Positions 33,548 through 45,939 of a stretch of 64,000 nt of DNA are shown here, one piece after another. A program made the position numbers and the translations under genes. The notes beneath the pieces were generated by a model, which saw only the letters and a list, made by a program, of their open reading frames with translations, did no database searches and had not been told where the DNA came from. This DNA comes from Stomoxys calcitrans (Eukaryota > Arthropoda > Insecta > Diptera > Muscidae): the NCBI RefSeq assembly GCF_963082655.1, contig NC_081554.1, positions 62,632,820 to 62,696,819 on the forward strand. The letters run 5' to 3'. How positions within the stretch are numbered: position 1 is the first letter of the stretch; every line of letters begins with the position of its first letter.

Positions 33548-35155
33548 GTATACCCACCACCGAAGGATGGGGGTATATTCATTTTATTATTCCGTTTGCA
33601 ACACATCGAAATATCCATTTTCGACCCTATAAAGTATATATATTCTTGATGAGCGTAAAAATCTAAGACGATCTACCCATGTCCGTCCGTCTGTCCGTCT
33701 GTCTGTTGAAATCACGCTACAGTCATTAAAAATTGAGATATTGAGATGAAATTTTGCACAGATCCTTTTTTGCCCATAAGCAGGTAAAGTTCGAAGATGG
33801 GCTATATCGGACTATATCTTCATATAGCCCCCATATAGACCGATCGGCCGATTTAGGGTCTTAGGCCCATAAAAGCCACATTTATTAACCGATTTTGCTG
33901 AAATTTGGGACAGAGAGTTATGTTAGGCCACTCGACATCCTTCCTCAATTTGGCCCAGATCGGTCCAGATTTCGATATAGCTGCCATATAGACCGATCGG
34001 CCAATTTAGGGTCTAAGGCCCATAAAAGCCAGATTTATTGACCGATTTTGCTGAAATTTGGGACAGAGAGTTATGTTAGGCCACTCGGCATCCTTTCTCA
34101 ATTTGGCCCAGATCGGTTCAGATTGCGATATAGCTCTCATATAGACCGATCCGCCAATTTAGGGTCTTCGGCCTATAAAAGCCACATTTATTATCCGATT
34201 TTGCTGCAATTTAGGACAGAGAGTTATCTTAGGCCACTCGACATCCTTCGTTAATTTGGGGCAGATCAATCCAGATTTCGATATAGCTGTCATATAGACC
34301 GATCCGCCAATTTTGGATCTAAGGCCCATAAAAGCCCCATTTATTATCCGATTTCGCTGAAATTTGGAACAGAGAGTTATGTTGGGCCACTCGACATATT
34401 CCTCAATTTGGCTGAGATCGGTCCAGATTTGCCATATAGACCGATCTCTCGATTTTAAATTTTGGGGCCATAAAAGGCGCATTTATTATCTGATGTCTCC
34501 GAAATTTGGGACAGTGAGTAGTGTTAGGACCTTCGACATCCTTCTTCAATTTGGCCCAGGTTGGTCCAGATTTGAATATAGCTGCCATATAGACCGATCT
34601 CTAAATTTAAGGTTTTGGTTCAATTAAAGGCGCATTCATAGTCCGATGTCGCCAAAATTTCGGACAGTGAGTTGTGTTGGGCCCTTCGACGTTCTTTTTC
34701 AATTTGGCTTTGATCGGTCCAGATTTGGATATAGCTGTCATATAGACCGATATCTCGATTTATGGTTTTGGGGGCCAAAAAAGGCGCATTTATAATCCGA
34801 TTTGTTAGGCTCTTCGAGTTTTTTCCGCAATTTGGCCCAAAGCGGTGCAGATTTGGATTTAGCTGCCATATAGTCTTGGCCACATAAAAGACGCATTTAT
34901 ATTCCGATTTCACTGAAATTTGACACTGTGACTTATGTTAGGCTTTTTGACATCCGTGTCGTATATGGTTCAGATCGATTTATTGAACAATGATTTGTTC
35001 TTCCTACTATTTGGTTCAAATCGGAACATATATCGATATAGCTGCTATGGGGCATGAGATATGCATTTTTCATCGAGTTTTGTTTTACATAAATACCCGA
35101 GGTGGTGGGTATCCAAAGTTCGGCCCGGCTGAACTTGACGCCTTTTTACTTGTTT
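33548..35155 (+). mobile_element. DLM2 element, both ends present
   Basis: The hairpin end is TATACCCACCACCGAAGG...GGGGGTATA. Then come CGACCCTATAAAGTATATAT, CCGTCCGTCTGTCC and about eight ~150-bp units (GATTTAGGGTCTTAGGCCCA, GCCACATTTATTATCCGAT). The right end is AAGTTCGGCCCGGCTGAACTT and a CTTTTTACTTGT terminus. The head resembles, from memory, Drosophila INE-1/DINE-1. Confidence 0.8.
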
Positions 35156-35641
35156 TTTTTTTTTTTGTTGAAACATTTTTTATTACTTTGTTCGGAGTTG
35201 GAGTCGAAATAATTTTCTCGACTCCGACTTCGGGCAATATTGCTTGACTCCGAAGCCGCAGCCCTGCATCAATTGGATGTATTTGGTATATGAATTTGAG
35301 GAGATACAAAGCCTTGGCATTTCCAGTCCCGAACATGCATAAAACAAGTGCAAGAAGTTTTCATTCTCATCAATTCAACTTCTGCTCTAGTCATTATGGG
35401 GAACTCTTGTTTATCTATGGCCAGTTGAAGCTTAAATTTTTGCCCGATTTTTCAGTAGTTTTGCACAGCAGCAGAATTCATGGTGGTGCGCTCCTAAGAT
35501 TCGGCCCGGCCTAACTTAGTACGGTTTTACTTGTTTCAAATTTGGATTCTTTGAAAAGATTGCAGGTACTAAAGTTTCGAACTATTGCCGAGTAACTATA
35601 TTTATTAAATGATCCTCGCTTAATAAACCTCCAACAATATA
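35156..35641. other. Poly-T, GACTCC-rich patch and a second DLM terminus
   Basis: A T run follows the DLM2. A patch with GGAGTTGGAGTCGAA and CGACTCCGACTTCGGG lies at 35195-35265. At 35478-35535 a DLM GTTCGGCC-type terminus (GATTCGGCCCGGCCTAAC, TTTTACTTGT) stands alone. No gene is supported. Confidence 0.5.
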
Positions 35642-35878
35642 TTGGGTTGCCCAAAAAGTAATTGCGGATTTTTTAAAAGAAAGTAAATGCATTTTTAATA
35701 AAACTTAGAATGAACTTTAATAAAATATACTTTTTTTACACTTATTTTCTAAAGTAAGCTAAAAGTAACAGCTGATAACTGAGAGAATAAAGAATGGAAT
35801 TACAGAGTCACAAGCTGTGAAAAAATTTGTCAACGCCGACTATATGAAAAATCCACAATTACTTTTTGGGCAACCCAA
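35642..35878 (+). mobile_element. Mariner-type MITE, copy 4
   Basis: 237 bp with intact TTGGGTTGCCCAAAAAGTAA ends and TA at 35640-35641 and 35879-35880. Confidence 0.92.
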
Positions 35879-36644
35879 TATATATGACTATATGTACAAC
35901 AGCGGGAGAACATCCTTGTAGGTAAATATTTGTCACCATCACCATCATCGTCATTATTATTGCCAACATAGTCAGCAAATGTGCGTTGCAGTTGCTTGAT
36001 ATTCGTTTGTTCATTCTCTCGTGATTTTTTCCATAAATATTTGCTTAAGCAGGAAAAATTCACTACATACTACTACGACATACTATCCGAGCAAGTATTA
36101 TGAAAATAAATAATAAACATTATTGTAAACGTAAGCATTTGCAGTTAATTTATGCTTTATTTATTATGCGTAGAATCCGATTACAATTGAAAGCAAATAT
36201 TGTAGAACAAGATATGGGGAACATATACCTACATGTGCAAGCAAAAGTATATGATGGATTGCATGATACATTGGGAGGGTTAGGAAAAAGAAAGTATGGT
36301 ATTGACTTTGATGGTTTGCATATCAGGGATGATTAAATCGTAATAAATGATTTTAATTGCAAGTCACTCATTAAAGTCAAGTGGTGAGCATTGAGCCCAT
36401 AGTGTTTATCTTTTAATTTTGAAACAAGTTCTTTGGATTTTTTTTACATTTAAAATAGATATCATAGTAGGATCTGCTTTAATTTCTATGTAGAATACTT
36501 AACACCTACTCTTTAAACCCAGATGTTACACACAATGATGGTACTTCTAATCAGTATGTCTGCCACATATTTAAATGTCTTAATGGCCCATCCTCTCTTG
36601 CTGCAGTACTAGTTTCACCCAGGACATTGCTATGTTGACTTCGT
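35879..36644. other. Unique AT-rich stretch
   Basis: CACCATCACCATCATCGTC microsatellite near 35935. One small open frame (36100-36336) has no recognisable domain and I do not call it a gene. Confidence 0.4.
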
Positions 36645-36734
36645 TCTGGTTATATAAAGAACTAGCTGGACAGGGCCCGCTCCGCTGCGCTTTCTTTAAC
36701 TCTCTAATATATTTTTAGGGTGGGGACACTTTGC
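36645..36734 (-). repeat. Isolated Helitron-like 3' end
   Basis: The minus strand reads GCGCAGCGGAGCGGGCCC then TGTCCAGCTAGTT. It matches the Hel 3' end at 57620-57647, including the CTAG terminus. The rest of the element is missing. Confidence 0.55.
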
Positions 36735-36967
36735 CCTGAATGTGGATTTCGTGCTACTGTAGGCTATGTCCATCAATGACGCTGAACGCCTGCGTTCATA
36801 TCCTGTCGAGAACATCGGACAATATTTAAAGCGTCGATTATCCCCTCTTAATGCTGGCGACATTTGCGAGGTACCTTACTATGCATGGTCATGTAAAAAA
36901 TTCTCTCTAAAGAGGTGTCGCACTGCGGCACGCCGTTCGGGCTCGGCTATAAAAAAGGTCCCTTACC
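36735..36967 (+). mobile_element. tRNA-derived SINE, degraded head, no tail
   Basis: GACGCTGAACGCCTGCG (36779 on) with a mutated box B (GTTCATATCCTG), the body GGTGTCGCACTGCGGCACG and GGCTATAAAAAAGGTCC. It is cut off by the start of a DLM1 at 36969. Confidence 0.7.
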
Positions 36968-36968
36968 T

Positions 36969-37885
36969 TTTTATACCCTCCACCATAGGATGGGGGTATA
37001 CTAATTTCGTCATTATATTAGTAACACCTCGAAATATTCATCTCAGACCACATAAAGTAAATATATTCTTGATCGTCGTGATATGTTAAGTCGAACTAGC
37101 CATGGCCGTCCGTCCGTACGTCTGTCTGTCGAAAGCACGCTAACTTTTGAAGGAGTAAAGCTAGCCGCTTGAAATTTTGCGCACATACTTCTTATTAGTG
37201 TAGGTTGGGGTTGTAAATGGGCCAAATCGGTCCATGTTTTGATATAGCTGCCATATAAACCGATTTTGGGTCTTGACTTCTTGAGCTTCTAGAGGGCGCA
37301 ATTCTCGTTATATTTGACTGAAATTTTGCACGTGGTGTTTTGGTATCAGTTCCAACATTTGTGCGAAGTATGGTCCAAATCGGTCAATAACCTGGTATAG
37401 GTGCCATACAAATCGATCTTGGATCTTATCTTATGGAGCCGCTAGAGGGCGCAATTCTCATCCGATTTGGCTAAAATTTGGCACGAGGTATTTTAATATG
37501 ACTTTCAAAAACTGTGATGAGTATGGCGCAAATAGGTACATAACCTGATATAGCTGCCATATAAACTGATCTGGGATCTTGACTGCTTGAGCCTCTAGAG
37601 AGCGCAATTCTCATCCGATTTGGCACAAATTTTGTACAACGGCTTCTCCCATGTCTGAATCGATCTACAGCTTAACACAGCTCCCATATGAACCGATTTC
37701 CCGATTTTATTTCTTGAGCCCCGAATCGGACTATAACTTTATAGAGCTTCTTCTCCTCCGTCCATTTTCATTATTCTTTGTTTGCCTAAAAAGAGATATT
37801 GCGCAATGAACTCGACAGATGCGATCCATGGTGGAGGGTATATAAGATTTGGCCCGGCCGAACTTAGCACGCTTTTATTTGTTTT
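36969..37885 (+). mobile_element. DLM1 element, both ends present
   Basis: Hairpin end TTTTTATACCCTCCACCATA, core of four units (GAGCTTCTAGAGGGCGCAAT), and right end GGCCCGGCCGAACTTAGC with GCTTTTATTTGTTTT. It lies directly against a SINE on the left. Confidence 0.78.
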
Positions 37886-38227
37886 GTTTCTTTCTCTTTC
37901 GAGACGATCGGAGATGCAAATGGAAAACGAAAGCCAAAGATAGCAACATACACCAACCACTATTGGAAGCGTTTCGTCTTTGGTTAGAAGTCTTTTCAAC
38001 CATATTAGGTCTGATGGCTTCAAGGGCCGTGCGTTGGTATGTTGTATTTGAATCGTATTAATAGCGAAAACGCATCTAGGATACAACTACCACATTAACC
38101 ACGCTCGACAACCCTGTCTATTAGCTGTACTTTTCCCAATGCATGTATTTTTGTGTAATGACAAATTGCACTTCTTCCGTACTACACATGATTTTGTGCA
38201 TCTGTTGGAAGTTGTGTTGATGGCTTC
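37886..38227. other. Short unique stretch
   Basis: The phrase TTTCTCTTTCGAGAC recurs at ~37890 and ~38374, flanking this stretch and the following tRNA-like head. No gene. Confidence 0.35.
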
Positions 38228-38494
38228 GAACGCTAAGACAACGGCGCAATGGCTCTCGCTGTTGCTCCGTGTGCCCAGCTTCGAATCCCGGCCGGGCTCT
38301 GACGAATTTTAATTTTTCAAGTTTTTTGCCTGTTAGGGCGAAGATTATTAAATTTTACAATTTTTGTTTGTTTCTCTTTCGAGACTAGCTCAATGATCGG
38401 AGATCCCCTTTCGTTGATAAACTCGACTTGAATCGGAAAACACTCACTGAATGTGTGAAATGTTTACCCCTGTTCGGTTCCTGGGTAAATTTGT
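38228..38494 (+). mobile_element. SINE with a different tRNA-like head
   Basis: Box A-like GGCGCAATGGCTCTCGC and box B-like GCTTCGAATCCC lie at 38244-38300. They differ from the common SINE head. The last ~65 bp (CTTGAATCGGA...CCCCTGTTC...AAATTTG) match the tail of the common SINE. Read as a second SINE subfamily or a chimera. Confidence 0.45.
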
Positions 38495-38609
38495 ACTCTA
38501 CTCCCAAATGCCTATCTTTTGAGTCCCATATTAGTGTATTGGTTAATATTTCGGGCTTTGGGGGGTATATCGGGGGTGGTCACTTGGCCACTAAAGTAAA
38601 TATAAGATT

Positions 38610-38863
38610 CGTGCTCTACTTTCAGAAACATTTCGTTTGAGTCCCATAACCGCATGATCGGTAAATAAGTTGTGTTTGAAGGTGGGGTGGACACCATGGT
38701 CTTTGTGCCTGGTTTGGTTTCCGAAAACCAATGGAAATTTATTGGTTTTCGGAAACCAAACCAGGCACAAAGACCGTGGTGTCCACCCCACCTTCAAACA
38801 CAACTTATTTACCGATCATGCCATTATGGGACTCATACGAAATGTTTCTGAAAGTAGAGCGCG
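38610..38863. repeat. Inverted repeat, 123-bp arms, 8-base loop
   Basis: The arms 38610-38732 and 38741-38863 are in exact register with only a handful of mismatches. The loop is GGAAATTT. Arm ends read CGTGCTCTACTTTCAGAAAC and its complement. Confidence 0.92.
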
Positions 38864-39030
38864 AAATACCCCCGAAATACCCCTCAAAGCCCAAAATAGG
38901 TTTTTTATTATAGGGAGGTATTTTGGAGTGGGGTGGCTGCCCAAACACATGTCGCTATATTGTCTTGATTGCTCTATATATCCATTTGGCGGGTTTTGGG
39001 CGGTCCCCGTGTCAGCCGTCCCCACAAATA

Positions 39031-39234
39031 TTGGGTTGCCCAAAAAGTAATTGCGGATTTTTCATATAGTCGGCGTTGACAAATCTTTTCACAGCTTGTG
39101 ACTCTGTAATTGCATTCTTTCTTCTGTCAGTTATCGGCTATTACTTTTAGCTTGCTTTAGAAAAAAAGTGTAAAAAAAGTATATTTGATTAAAGTTCTTT
39201 TAAAAAATCCGCAATTACTTTTTGGGCAACCCAA
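39031..39234 (-). mobile_element. Mariner-type MITE, copy 5, internally deleted
   Basis: Both ends and both TA flanks (39029-39030, 39235-39236) are intact. It is 204 bp because ~33 bp near one end are missing. Confidence 0.9.
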
Positions 39235-39342
39235 TAGAAAGCATTTTTTTTTGTGATTGTTAGAGTGCAAAAAATTTCGAACTAGTCGCATAACCAATTT
39301 CCGAGATCTGGTATTTTTGAAATAAGGGTAATGCAAATGCAA

Positions 39343-39652
39343 ATTTTGCCCATGAACATTCCACTAAGGAACAGGAGCAAACTTCTCACATATCAATGAG
39401 TGCCGTCCGATTCAAGTTTTAATCTCAATCATAAGGGGCCTCCTTTTTATAGCCGAGTCCGAACGGCGTACCGCAGTGCGACACCTCTTGGGAGAGAAGT
39501 TTTACATGGCATAGTACCTCACAAATGTTGGCAGCATTAAGAGGGGAAAACCATCGCTGAAAAATTTTTTGATGGTCTCGCAAGGATTCGAAACCAGGCG
39601 TTCAGCGTCATAGGCGGACATGCTAACCTCTGCGCTACGGTGGCCTCCACCG
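39343..39652 (-). mobile_element. tRNA-derived SINE, near full length
   Basis: On the minus strand: GGAGGCCACCGTAGCGCAGA (box A region), box B GGTTTCGAATCC, body, and tail ending GGGCAAAATTTG. One of the best-preserved copies. It splits a Hel element. Confidence 0.88.
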
Positions 39653-40007
39653 TTTCAGTTTAAGGGGTGATTAAGGGCGTGGGTCAATTAATCAATTCGA
39701 CGTACTTTCAGGAAGAAAAGAGCCACCTTGTCTTGAACGCAAAATTTGAATGTCATATTGGTTATCTACTCCCAAATGTCTTTCATTTGAATCCTTTAAA
39801 GCCAAGGTCGGTTGATATACCCATTTGGGGGTATTTCGGGGCGAGGCGACCTCCCTAATTTTTTATGCCATATTTGTAATCTACTGCGCGATACTTTTCA
39901 TTTGAGTTCCATATTGATAGGAACGTCGAATATATCTGTTTAGATGAGTTTTGGGTTTGGGGCGGCCCGCTTGGTATTTGAACCCAATATTTAATAGGAT
40001 ATTCATT
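39653..40007 (-). mobile_element. Hel core fragment
   Basis: Two to three units with CTTTCATTTGAATCC and CTTTTCATTTGAGTTCC, ending where the DLM2 hairpin starts. Confidence 0.55.
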
Positions 40008-41237
40008 TTTATACCCACCACCGAAGGATGGGGGTATAGTCATTTTGTCATTCCGTTTGCAACACATCGAAATATCCATTTCCGACCCTATAAAGTATAT
40101 ATATTCTTGATCAGCGTAAAAATCTAAGACGATCTAGACATGTCCGTCTGTCTGTTGAAATCACGCTACAGTCTTCAAAAATAGAGATATTAAGCTGAAA
40201 CTTTGCACACATTCTTTTTTGGTCCATACGCAGGTTAAGTTCGAAGATGGGCTATATCGGACTATATCTTTATATAGCCCCCATATAGACCGATCATCCG
40301 ATTTAGGGTCTCAGGGCAATAAAAGCCACATTTATTGTCCGATTTTGCTGGAATTTGAGACAGTGAGTTGTGTTAGGTCCTACGACATCCTTCTTCAATT
40401 TGGTTCAGATCGGTCCAGATTTGGATATAGCTGCCATATAGACCGATCCTCCGATTTAGGGTCTTAGGCCCATAAAAGGCGCATTTATTGTCCGATGTCG
40501 CCGAAATTTTGGACAGTCAGTTAAGTTAAGCCATTTGACATATTTCTGCATTGTGGTTCAGATCGGTCCAGATTTGGATATAGACCCATCCGCCGATTTA
40601 GGGTCTTAGGCCCATAAAAGCCACATTTATTTTCCGATTTTGCTGAAATTTGGGACAGTGAGTTTTGTTCGGCCCTTAGACGTGCTTCGTTAGTTTGGCT
40701 CAGATCGGTCCAGATTTGAATATAGCTGCCATGTAGACCAATCTCTCGATTTAATGTTTTGGGTCCATAAAAGGCTCATTTATTTTCCGATGTTGCAGAA
40801 ATTTGGGACAGAGAGTTAAGTTAAGCCCCTCCACATATTTCTACAATTTGGTCTAGATCGATCAAGATTTGCATATTGCTGCCATATCTCGATTTAAAGT
40901 CTTGGCCCCAAAAAATGCGCATTTATAATCCGATTTAACTGAAATTTGATATATTGACTTATATAAGGCTTTTCGACATCCATGTAGTATATGGTTCAGA
41001 TCGGTTTATTTTTAGATATAGCTACTAAAACGACCAATATTTTGTTATACACAATTGAACAATGACTTGTACTTATTAGTATTTGGTCACAATCGGATCA
41101 TATTTCGATATAACTGCTATGGGACATAAGGTATGCACTTTTCATCGGATTTTGATGAAAGGTGGTTTACATATATACCTGAGGTGGTGGGTATCTAAAG
41201 TTCGGCCCGGCCGAACTTAACGCCTTTTTACTTGTCT
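40008..41237 (+). mobile_element. DLM2 element, both ends present
   Basis: Hairpin end TTTTATACCCACCACCGAAG, about six ~150-bp core units, and a right end with the palindrome AAGTTCGGCCCGGCCGAACT and GCCTTTTTACTTGT. Confidence 0.82.
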
Positions 41238-42092
41238 AGTCTCCAATAGCTTTCATTTAATACCCATATTGTGCCCATCAGTCCACTTTTGGTTTTGGGT
41301 GGCGTTTTTGTTGTAAGGGGGAGGGTCAGGCACCATCCTATATCTAAAAATTATATAACCTATGTTTCCTTTTTTTGATTCTACGGAACAAACAAACAAA
41401 CCGAGTCACATACAGTCATGATGGGGATCTGATTTTGTATGCCAGATTCGTAATCTATTCACGAATATCTTTTATTTCAACCCCATATTGATATGGACGA
41501 CGGATTTGTCAGATTTTAGACATTTTTTGGTTAGGGCGACTTCCTGGGTACTTTGACCAAATTTGTAATACCTTATTCGTATTCTACTCTTCGATACCTT
41601 TCATTTGATATCCATATTGTCTTTATCGCTCTACTTGTGTTTTTGGGTGGAATTTTTGGGGTAAAGGGGAGGGTGCGCCCCCTTCCGATATCAACAAATT
41701 ATAAAGCATATCTCTCCTTCCTGACCATATTCGCAATCTACTCCCGAATACCTTTCATTTAAGTCCCATATTGTCATGCTCGTCCAATGAACCTCTTTTA
41801 GGGGGTTTTGGAGTTGGGGCGGCCCCCCAGTTAATTGGACCTAATTTTTAATATGAAATTCGTTTCCTACTCCTGACTACCTTTCAGTTGAATCCCATAC
41901 AGTCCTAATCGGTACACATTTATTTTTGGGTGGTACTTTTGAGGTAAGGGGGAGGGTCCGCCTCCCTTCCGATATCAAAAAATTATATAGCCTATGTTTA
42001 CTTCCAGACCAACCTACACAATCTGTGAAATTTTGAAGACAATTCAGCTTTGAGTCTATACGGAACAAACAAACACAAATTCATTTTTACAC
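41238..42092 (-). mobile_element. Hel element, 5' part on the right
   Basis: Core units with ATACCTTTCATTTGATATCC and GGGGGAGGGTCCGCC. The complement of the 5' region (GAGTCTATACGGAACAAAC, ACACAAATTCATTTTTA) ends near 42092. Confidence 0.65.
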
Positions 42093-42889
42093 ATAAGGTT
42101 AATGTCACGCAGATGTTTTCTAAAAATTTTAAATTTCGACTCCCTAGATATTTCCTCAAAAATCCTGCTTGAGAGTAGTAATTTTTGATTTATTGTCGCT
42201 AATCTAACTTTTTTATGTAGACACGTGACAATCCCAGGTAACTCCATCATTGTACGACCCACCTTAATGCTTACTCATACATCATAACCACATAACTGCA
42301 TTAATAATAACTTAAAACTTTCACATCAGCGCGGCATATTGTCATCAAATGTCCTCACTATACAGAAATGCGTTGACGACAAATGATTTGCAATACCCCA
42401 CAAGTCGTATTCTATATTTCAAATAAAATGACAACTGACAACAACTACATTTAGTTTGTATGCATTTCATATTTAAATATAACCCTTCCCATGATGTCGC
42501 TCGCAATTGCATTAGGCAAGGAACGACATTGTCTCAATGCAGTGTGAACAATTTTATGCTTGGGGACATTTTTAATAGCTGTAAGCTTAAGGCCTCAAAT
42601 TAAGCAAAAATAGAAATCAAAACACAAGTAAGAAAAGGCAATATCGGGCAATGTAGAAAATATCAATGTATGGACGCTAAATCTAATACTAAACCTATTT
42701 GGATGGACTTCGGCAGGGGAGTAAAGATGGGTAAAACACGAGTGAGAACGTATAAACTTTGGCCGTGCCAAACCATGGATAATTTTTTTATAACCCCGCT
42801 ATATCCCAACATGAAGCACGGCTTTGACAAAGTGACCACATTCGTCAGCCATCCCAGTCTTTACAGTAGTCCAGAATGACTCAGACGTT
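42093..42889. other. Unique stretch
   Basis: AT-rich at first. From ~42690 it has a more coding-like composition but no recognised domain. Nothing is called. Confidence 0.35.
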
Positions 42890-45420
42890 GAAAGACTATG
42901 AAGAGGTTAGTGAAGAGAAGAGGCGCTAATCCTACGCCTTCTCTCCGCAACAATCCAAGGTCGCGCTTCCCCAGCTCAATTACAATCGACGTCCTCGTTC
43001 CAGGGAAGCTCTGCTATAGGGCACAGGCGTCAACCATCGCAAACATCCAGCAAAGAGGGGGGTTCACCATTGGCTTCGTCAGCTCGTTAGTTGATAGCCC
43101 GGAAACCAGCATTATCTAAAAGCAGCCCCCAAACGTTAAAGACGCTCCTTCGATCTCCAGACAAGCCTCGACTTTACATAACCAGCAGACAGGCCCTCCA
43201 ACGTCGTCTGAGAGTCCATATAAATGGTGATAGTCTGAGAGGGCCGCCGACCCTGAATCAAGATCACATCCAAGGCCTAGAGGATCGCAGGAACATCAGC
43301 CTTAAAAACATTGCACCTGTGCAGAAGTCTATCTGACTCCCTAATTTCTAGTAATTCAACAGAAACCACTGCTCCGATGCCACCATCCAGCTTGGACCCA
43401 TCCATGTAAATAAATGGACCCAAAAAAGGAGTGACGTCCCAAGCCCAAAGTTCCTATTCCAGAAGGACAACGTCCGGCTCGCCATTGAAGAGAGATCCAC
43501 CCTGTGCATAGTCAGCCGCATCTTTGACGCTAGGTAGTCATCCCACGCAAGCTGTCTTTCACACTACAAGTATAAGCGCTAAGGTCTCAGATCATGTGTC
43601 GCATTCAGTGCTGCTCTCGGAACACTCCTCCTAGCCTTCGGCACCAGCACTGCCGCAATACTCTTTACCTCCTCCATCGTGGACCCGGTGCCAAGCATAC
43701 ATAGGTGAGAATCGGTCGAAGCACAGCAGTGTACATCCAGTGGACCATCCTTGGTATAGGTCCGCTATTCCTTCCTAGCGAGTTGCGACATGATTACAGC
43801 GCATTTAGCCCCCGTTTGACTCTCTTCTCAGTGCATCTTCTCCAGTTCAATTTCCGTTTAAGAATAAGGCATGTCAGGTCCATCCAAGCCCCGTCGTTTG
43901 AACTCGCTATTTTTCCTACTTGATGTAAACAACACCAGCTCCATCTATCTGAGGTTAATAGCAATCCCATTGGCTCTCACCCATCTAGGCAGATTTGTAA
44001 GCACCTCCGTCCCTGGTCTAAGTCCGCACTCTTTCCTCCTCCAAGTACCTAAAAATTCCATTGGCAACCAAAAGCCACAAAAGAGGGGCCCTCTACTCAC
44101 AATCTTCACCTACCACCAGCCTGCGAAGCATTGATTATTCTGACTTTCATCATACCAAACATGGAATTCACCAGTAGAGGGGGACTCCCATATCAACCAG
44201 GGAACGATGTATGGACCCAAGGCCGCCATAACGATGTCACCTGTCCCGCTTTTCTTGGAGCACTCCTTTTAGCTCCCGAAATCAGCACGACTGCAATACG
44301 AATAACCACTCCTAAGTGGTACACCAGGCACCCATAGATGAGGATCCGCTGAACAACATCCATTGAACCGTCTCTGGTCTAAGTTCACAACTCCTACCTA
44401 TCGAGTTGCGACATGAGTTAGGCGCATTCAGCCTCCGTTTGACACTCTCCTAAAGGTTGCTACTCGAGTTTCAATTTCTGGCTAAGAATAATGCCCAAGT
44501 ACGCCAGGTCCATCACGGGCCGGTGCCCTGAACTCGCCATACTTCCTCCTTCTTGTGATCATCACCAGCTCCTTCTTTCTGGGGTTTATGCGAATCCCCT
44601 AGGCCCTCGCCCATCTAGATAGCTTTCTAAGGGCGCCCTGAAGGAAATTCATGATAGTAGAAATAAAGCGACAGCCAAACACGCGCTTTTACGTCCTCTA
44701 AAGACCTGGGAGACCCATTGACAACCAAGAGCCACAAAAGAGCGGATAAAACCCCTCCCTGTGGTGCCCCCAGTTTAAAATCTTTCTCACCTGGGCCCAG
44801 CTATAAAGCATTGATTCATCCACCCTGCAGGATATAACCTAAACCCAATTCACTAGAAGACGGGGACTTTCATATCAACCAAAGAACGATGTATGGACCC
44901 CAGCCTGCCATAGTGAAGTCTCCTATCCTGCTTTTCTCGGAGCACTTCTTTTAGCCCCTCATATCAGCACCGACGCAATACCCTTTACCTTAATCATCAT
45001 ACCGCGGGGATCCACCCTGTTAAGAGCCCGGTTCCACACCAAGCACCCATCGGTGAGAAACGGTCTAACCACAGCAGTGTACATCCAGAGGATCATCCTT
45101 GGTCTAAGTCCCCAACACCTACCAATCGAATCAGTTCAATTTCGGATTAGACATAAAACGACAGCCAATCACGCACTATTTCCTCCTCCAAGGACCTGAG
45201 AATTCCACTGACAACCAAGAGCCATAAGAGAGGGTATAAACCCCCCTACGGTGCCCCTCTGTTTATAATATTCACCTAGCTCCAGAGAGTCAAGCATTGA
45301 TTTTTCTGCCTTCCAACTTAACATTGTATGAACCCCAGGTCGCCAAAGTGAAGTTCCTGTTCCCCAAGTTCCCCTTTTTGTGACCTACCACATTATGGAC
45401 GGCACTATCAACCGAACGAC
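42890..45420 (-). pseudogene. Non-LTR ORF2 relic with reiterated RT segment and RNase H
   Basis: In minus-strand order, three related segments start near 45300, 44810 and 44130. They carry GAPQGGVLSALLW-type and GIRINPRKKELVM-type motifs (44770-44540 is clearest). Between the two, the expected YADD catalytic box is missing by deletion. From ~43420 an RNase H start YMDGSKLDGGIGAVVS-like stretch follows, then CNVFKADVPAIL. Many stops. It is an I/R1-like family distinct from copies A-C. Confidence 0.65.
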
Positions 45421-45499
45421 ACTTGGTGTAGGCATGCTAGTAGCCGCCTATTAACGATGGGTCAATAGGATTGCTAATGCACGCATCCAACAGTCTCTT

Positions 45500-45930
45500 A
45501 AGTGTCTTCAAGGCAATCGAGTGATTGGCCAAAAGGCTGGGTTTTAGCTATGCTATTGGAGCTTTATCAGGTTATGAACAGATTCGGGCCATACTTGGTT
45601 TGAATATTGAAGATTATAGTAGAAGTCATTTTAAGCTCATGAAGTATAATGGGGATATCGGTAAATTGGTCCAATATCTAAACATGTACCGTTATGGTCC
45701 ATTGAAATTCCCAATCTTCTTATTTTAATAGAAAGTATTTGAGCAAAATTTCAAACGGCTAGCTTCACTCCTTCGTAAGTAAGCGTGCTTTCGACGGACG
45801 CACAGACGGAAGATTAAGAATATACCTTTTTGGGGGTCTTAGACGAATATTACAAGACGAATATTACGAGGTGTTACAAATGGAATGACGAAATTAATAT
45901 ACCTACATCCTGTGGTGGAGGTAATAAAAA
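45500..45930 (-). mobile_element. DLM1 fragment with hairpin end
   Basis: One core unit, then AAATTTCAAACGGCTAGC, the ACGGACGCACAGACGG stretch, and the end ATACCTACATCCTGTGGTGG followed by an A-rich flank. The GTTCGGCC end is lacking. Confidence 0.65.
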
Positions 45931-45939
45931 CTATCACAT

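Larger units (their letters stand above)
38495..39342 (-). mobile_element. Hel core fragment with internal inverted duplication and MITE
   Basis: Core phrases ACTCTACTCCCAAATGCC and TTTGAGTCCCATA show the minus orientation. The inverted repeat 38610-38863 reverses part of it. A MITE occupies 39031-39234. CCGAGATCTGGTATTTTTG near 39300 is from the Hel 5' part. Confidence 0.6.

Noticed and set aside
36100..36336. 78-residue open frame as a host gene
   Set aside because: No domain, signal peptide, splice context or codon bias that I can point to.
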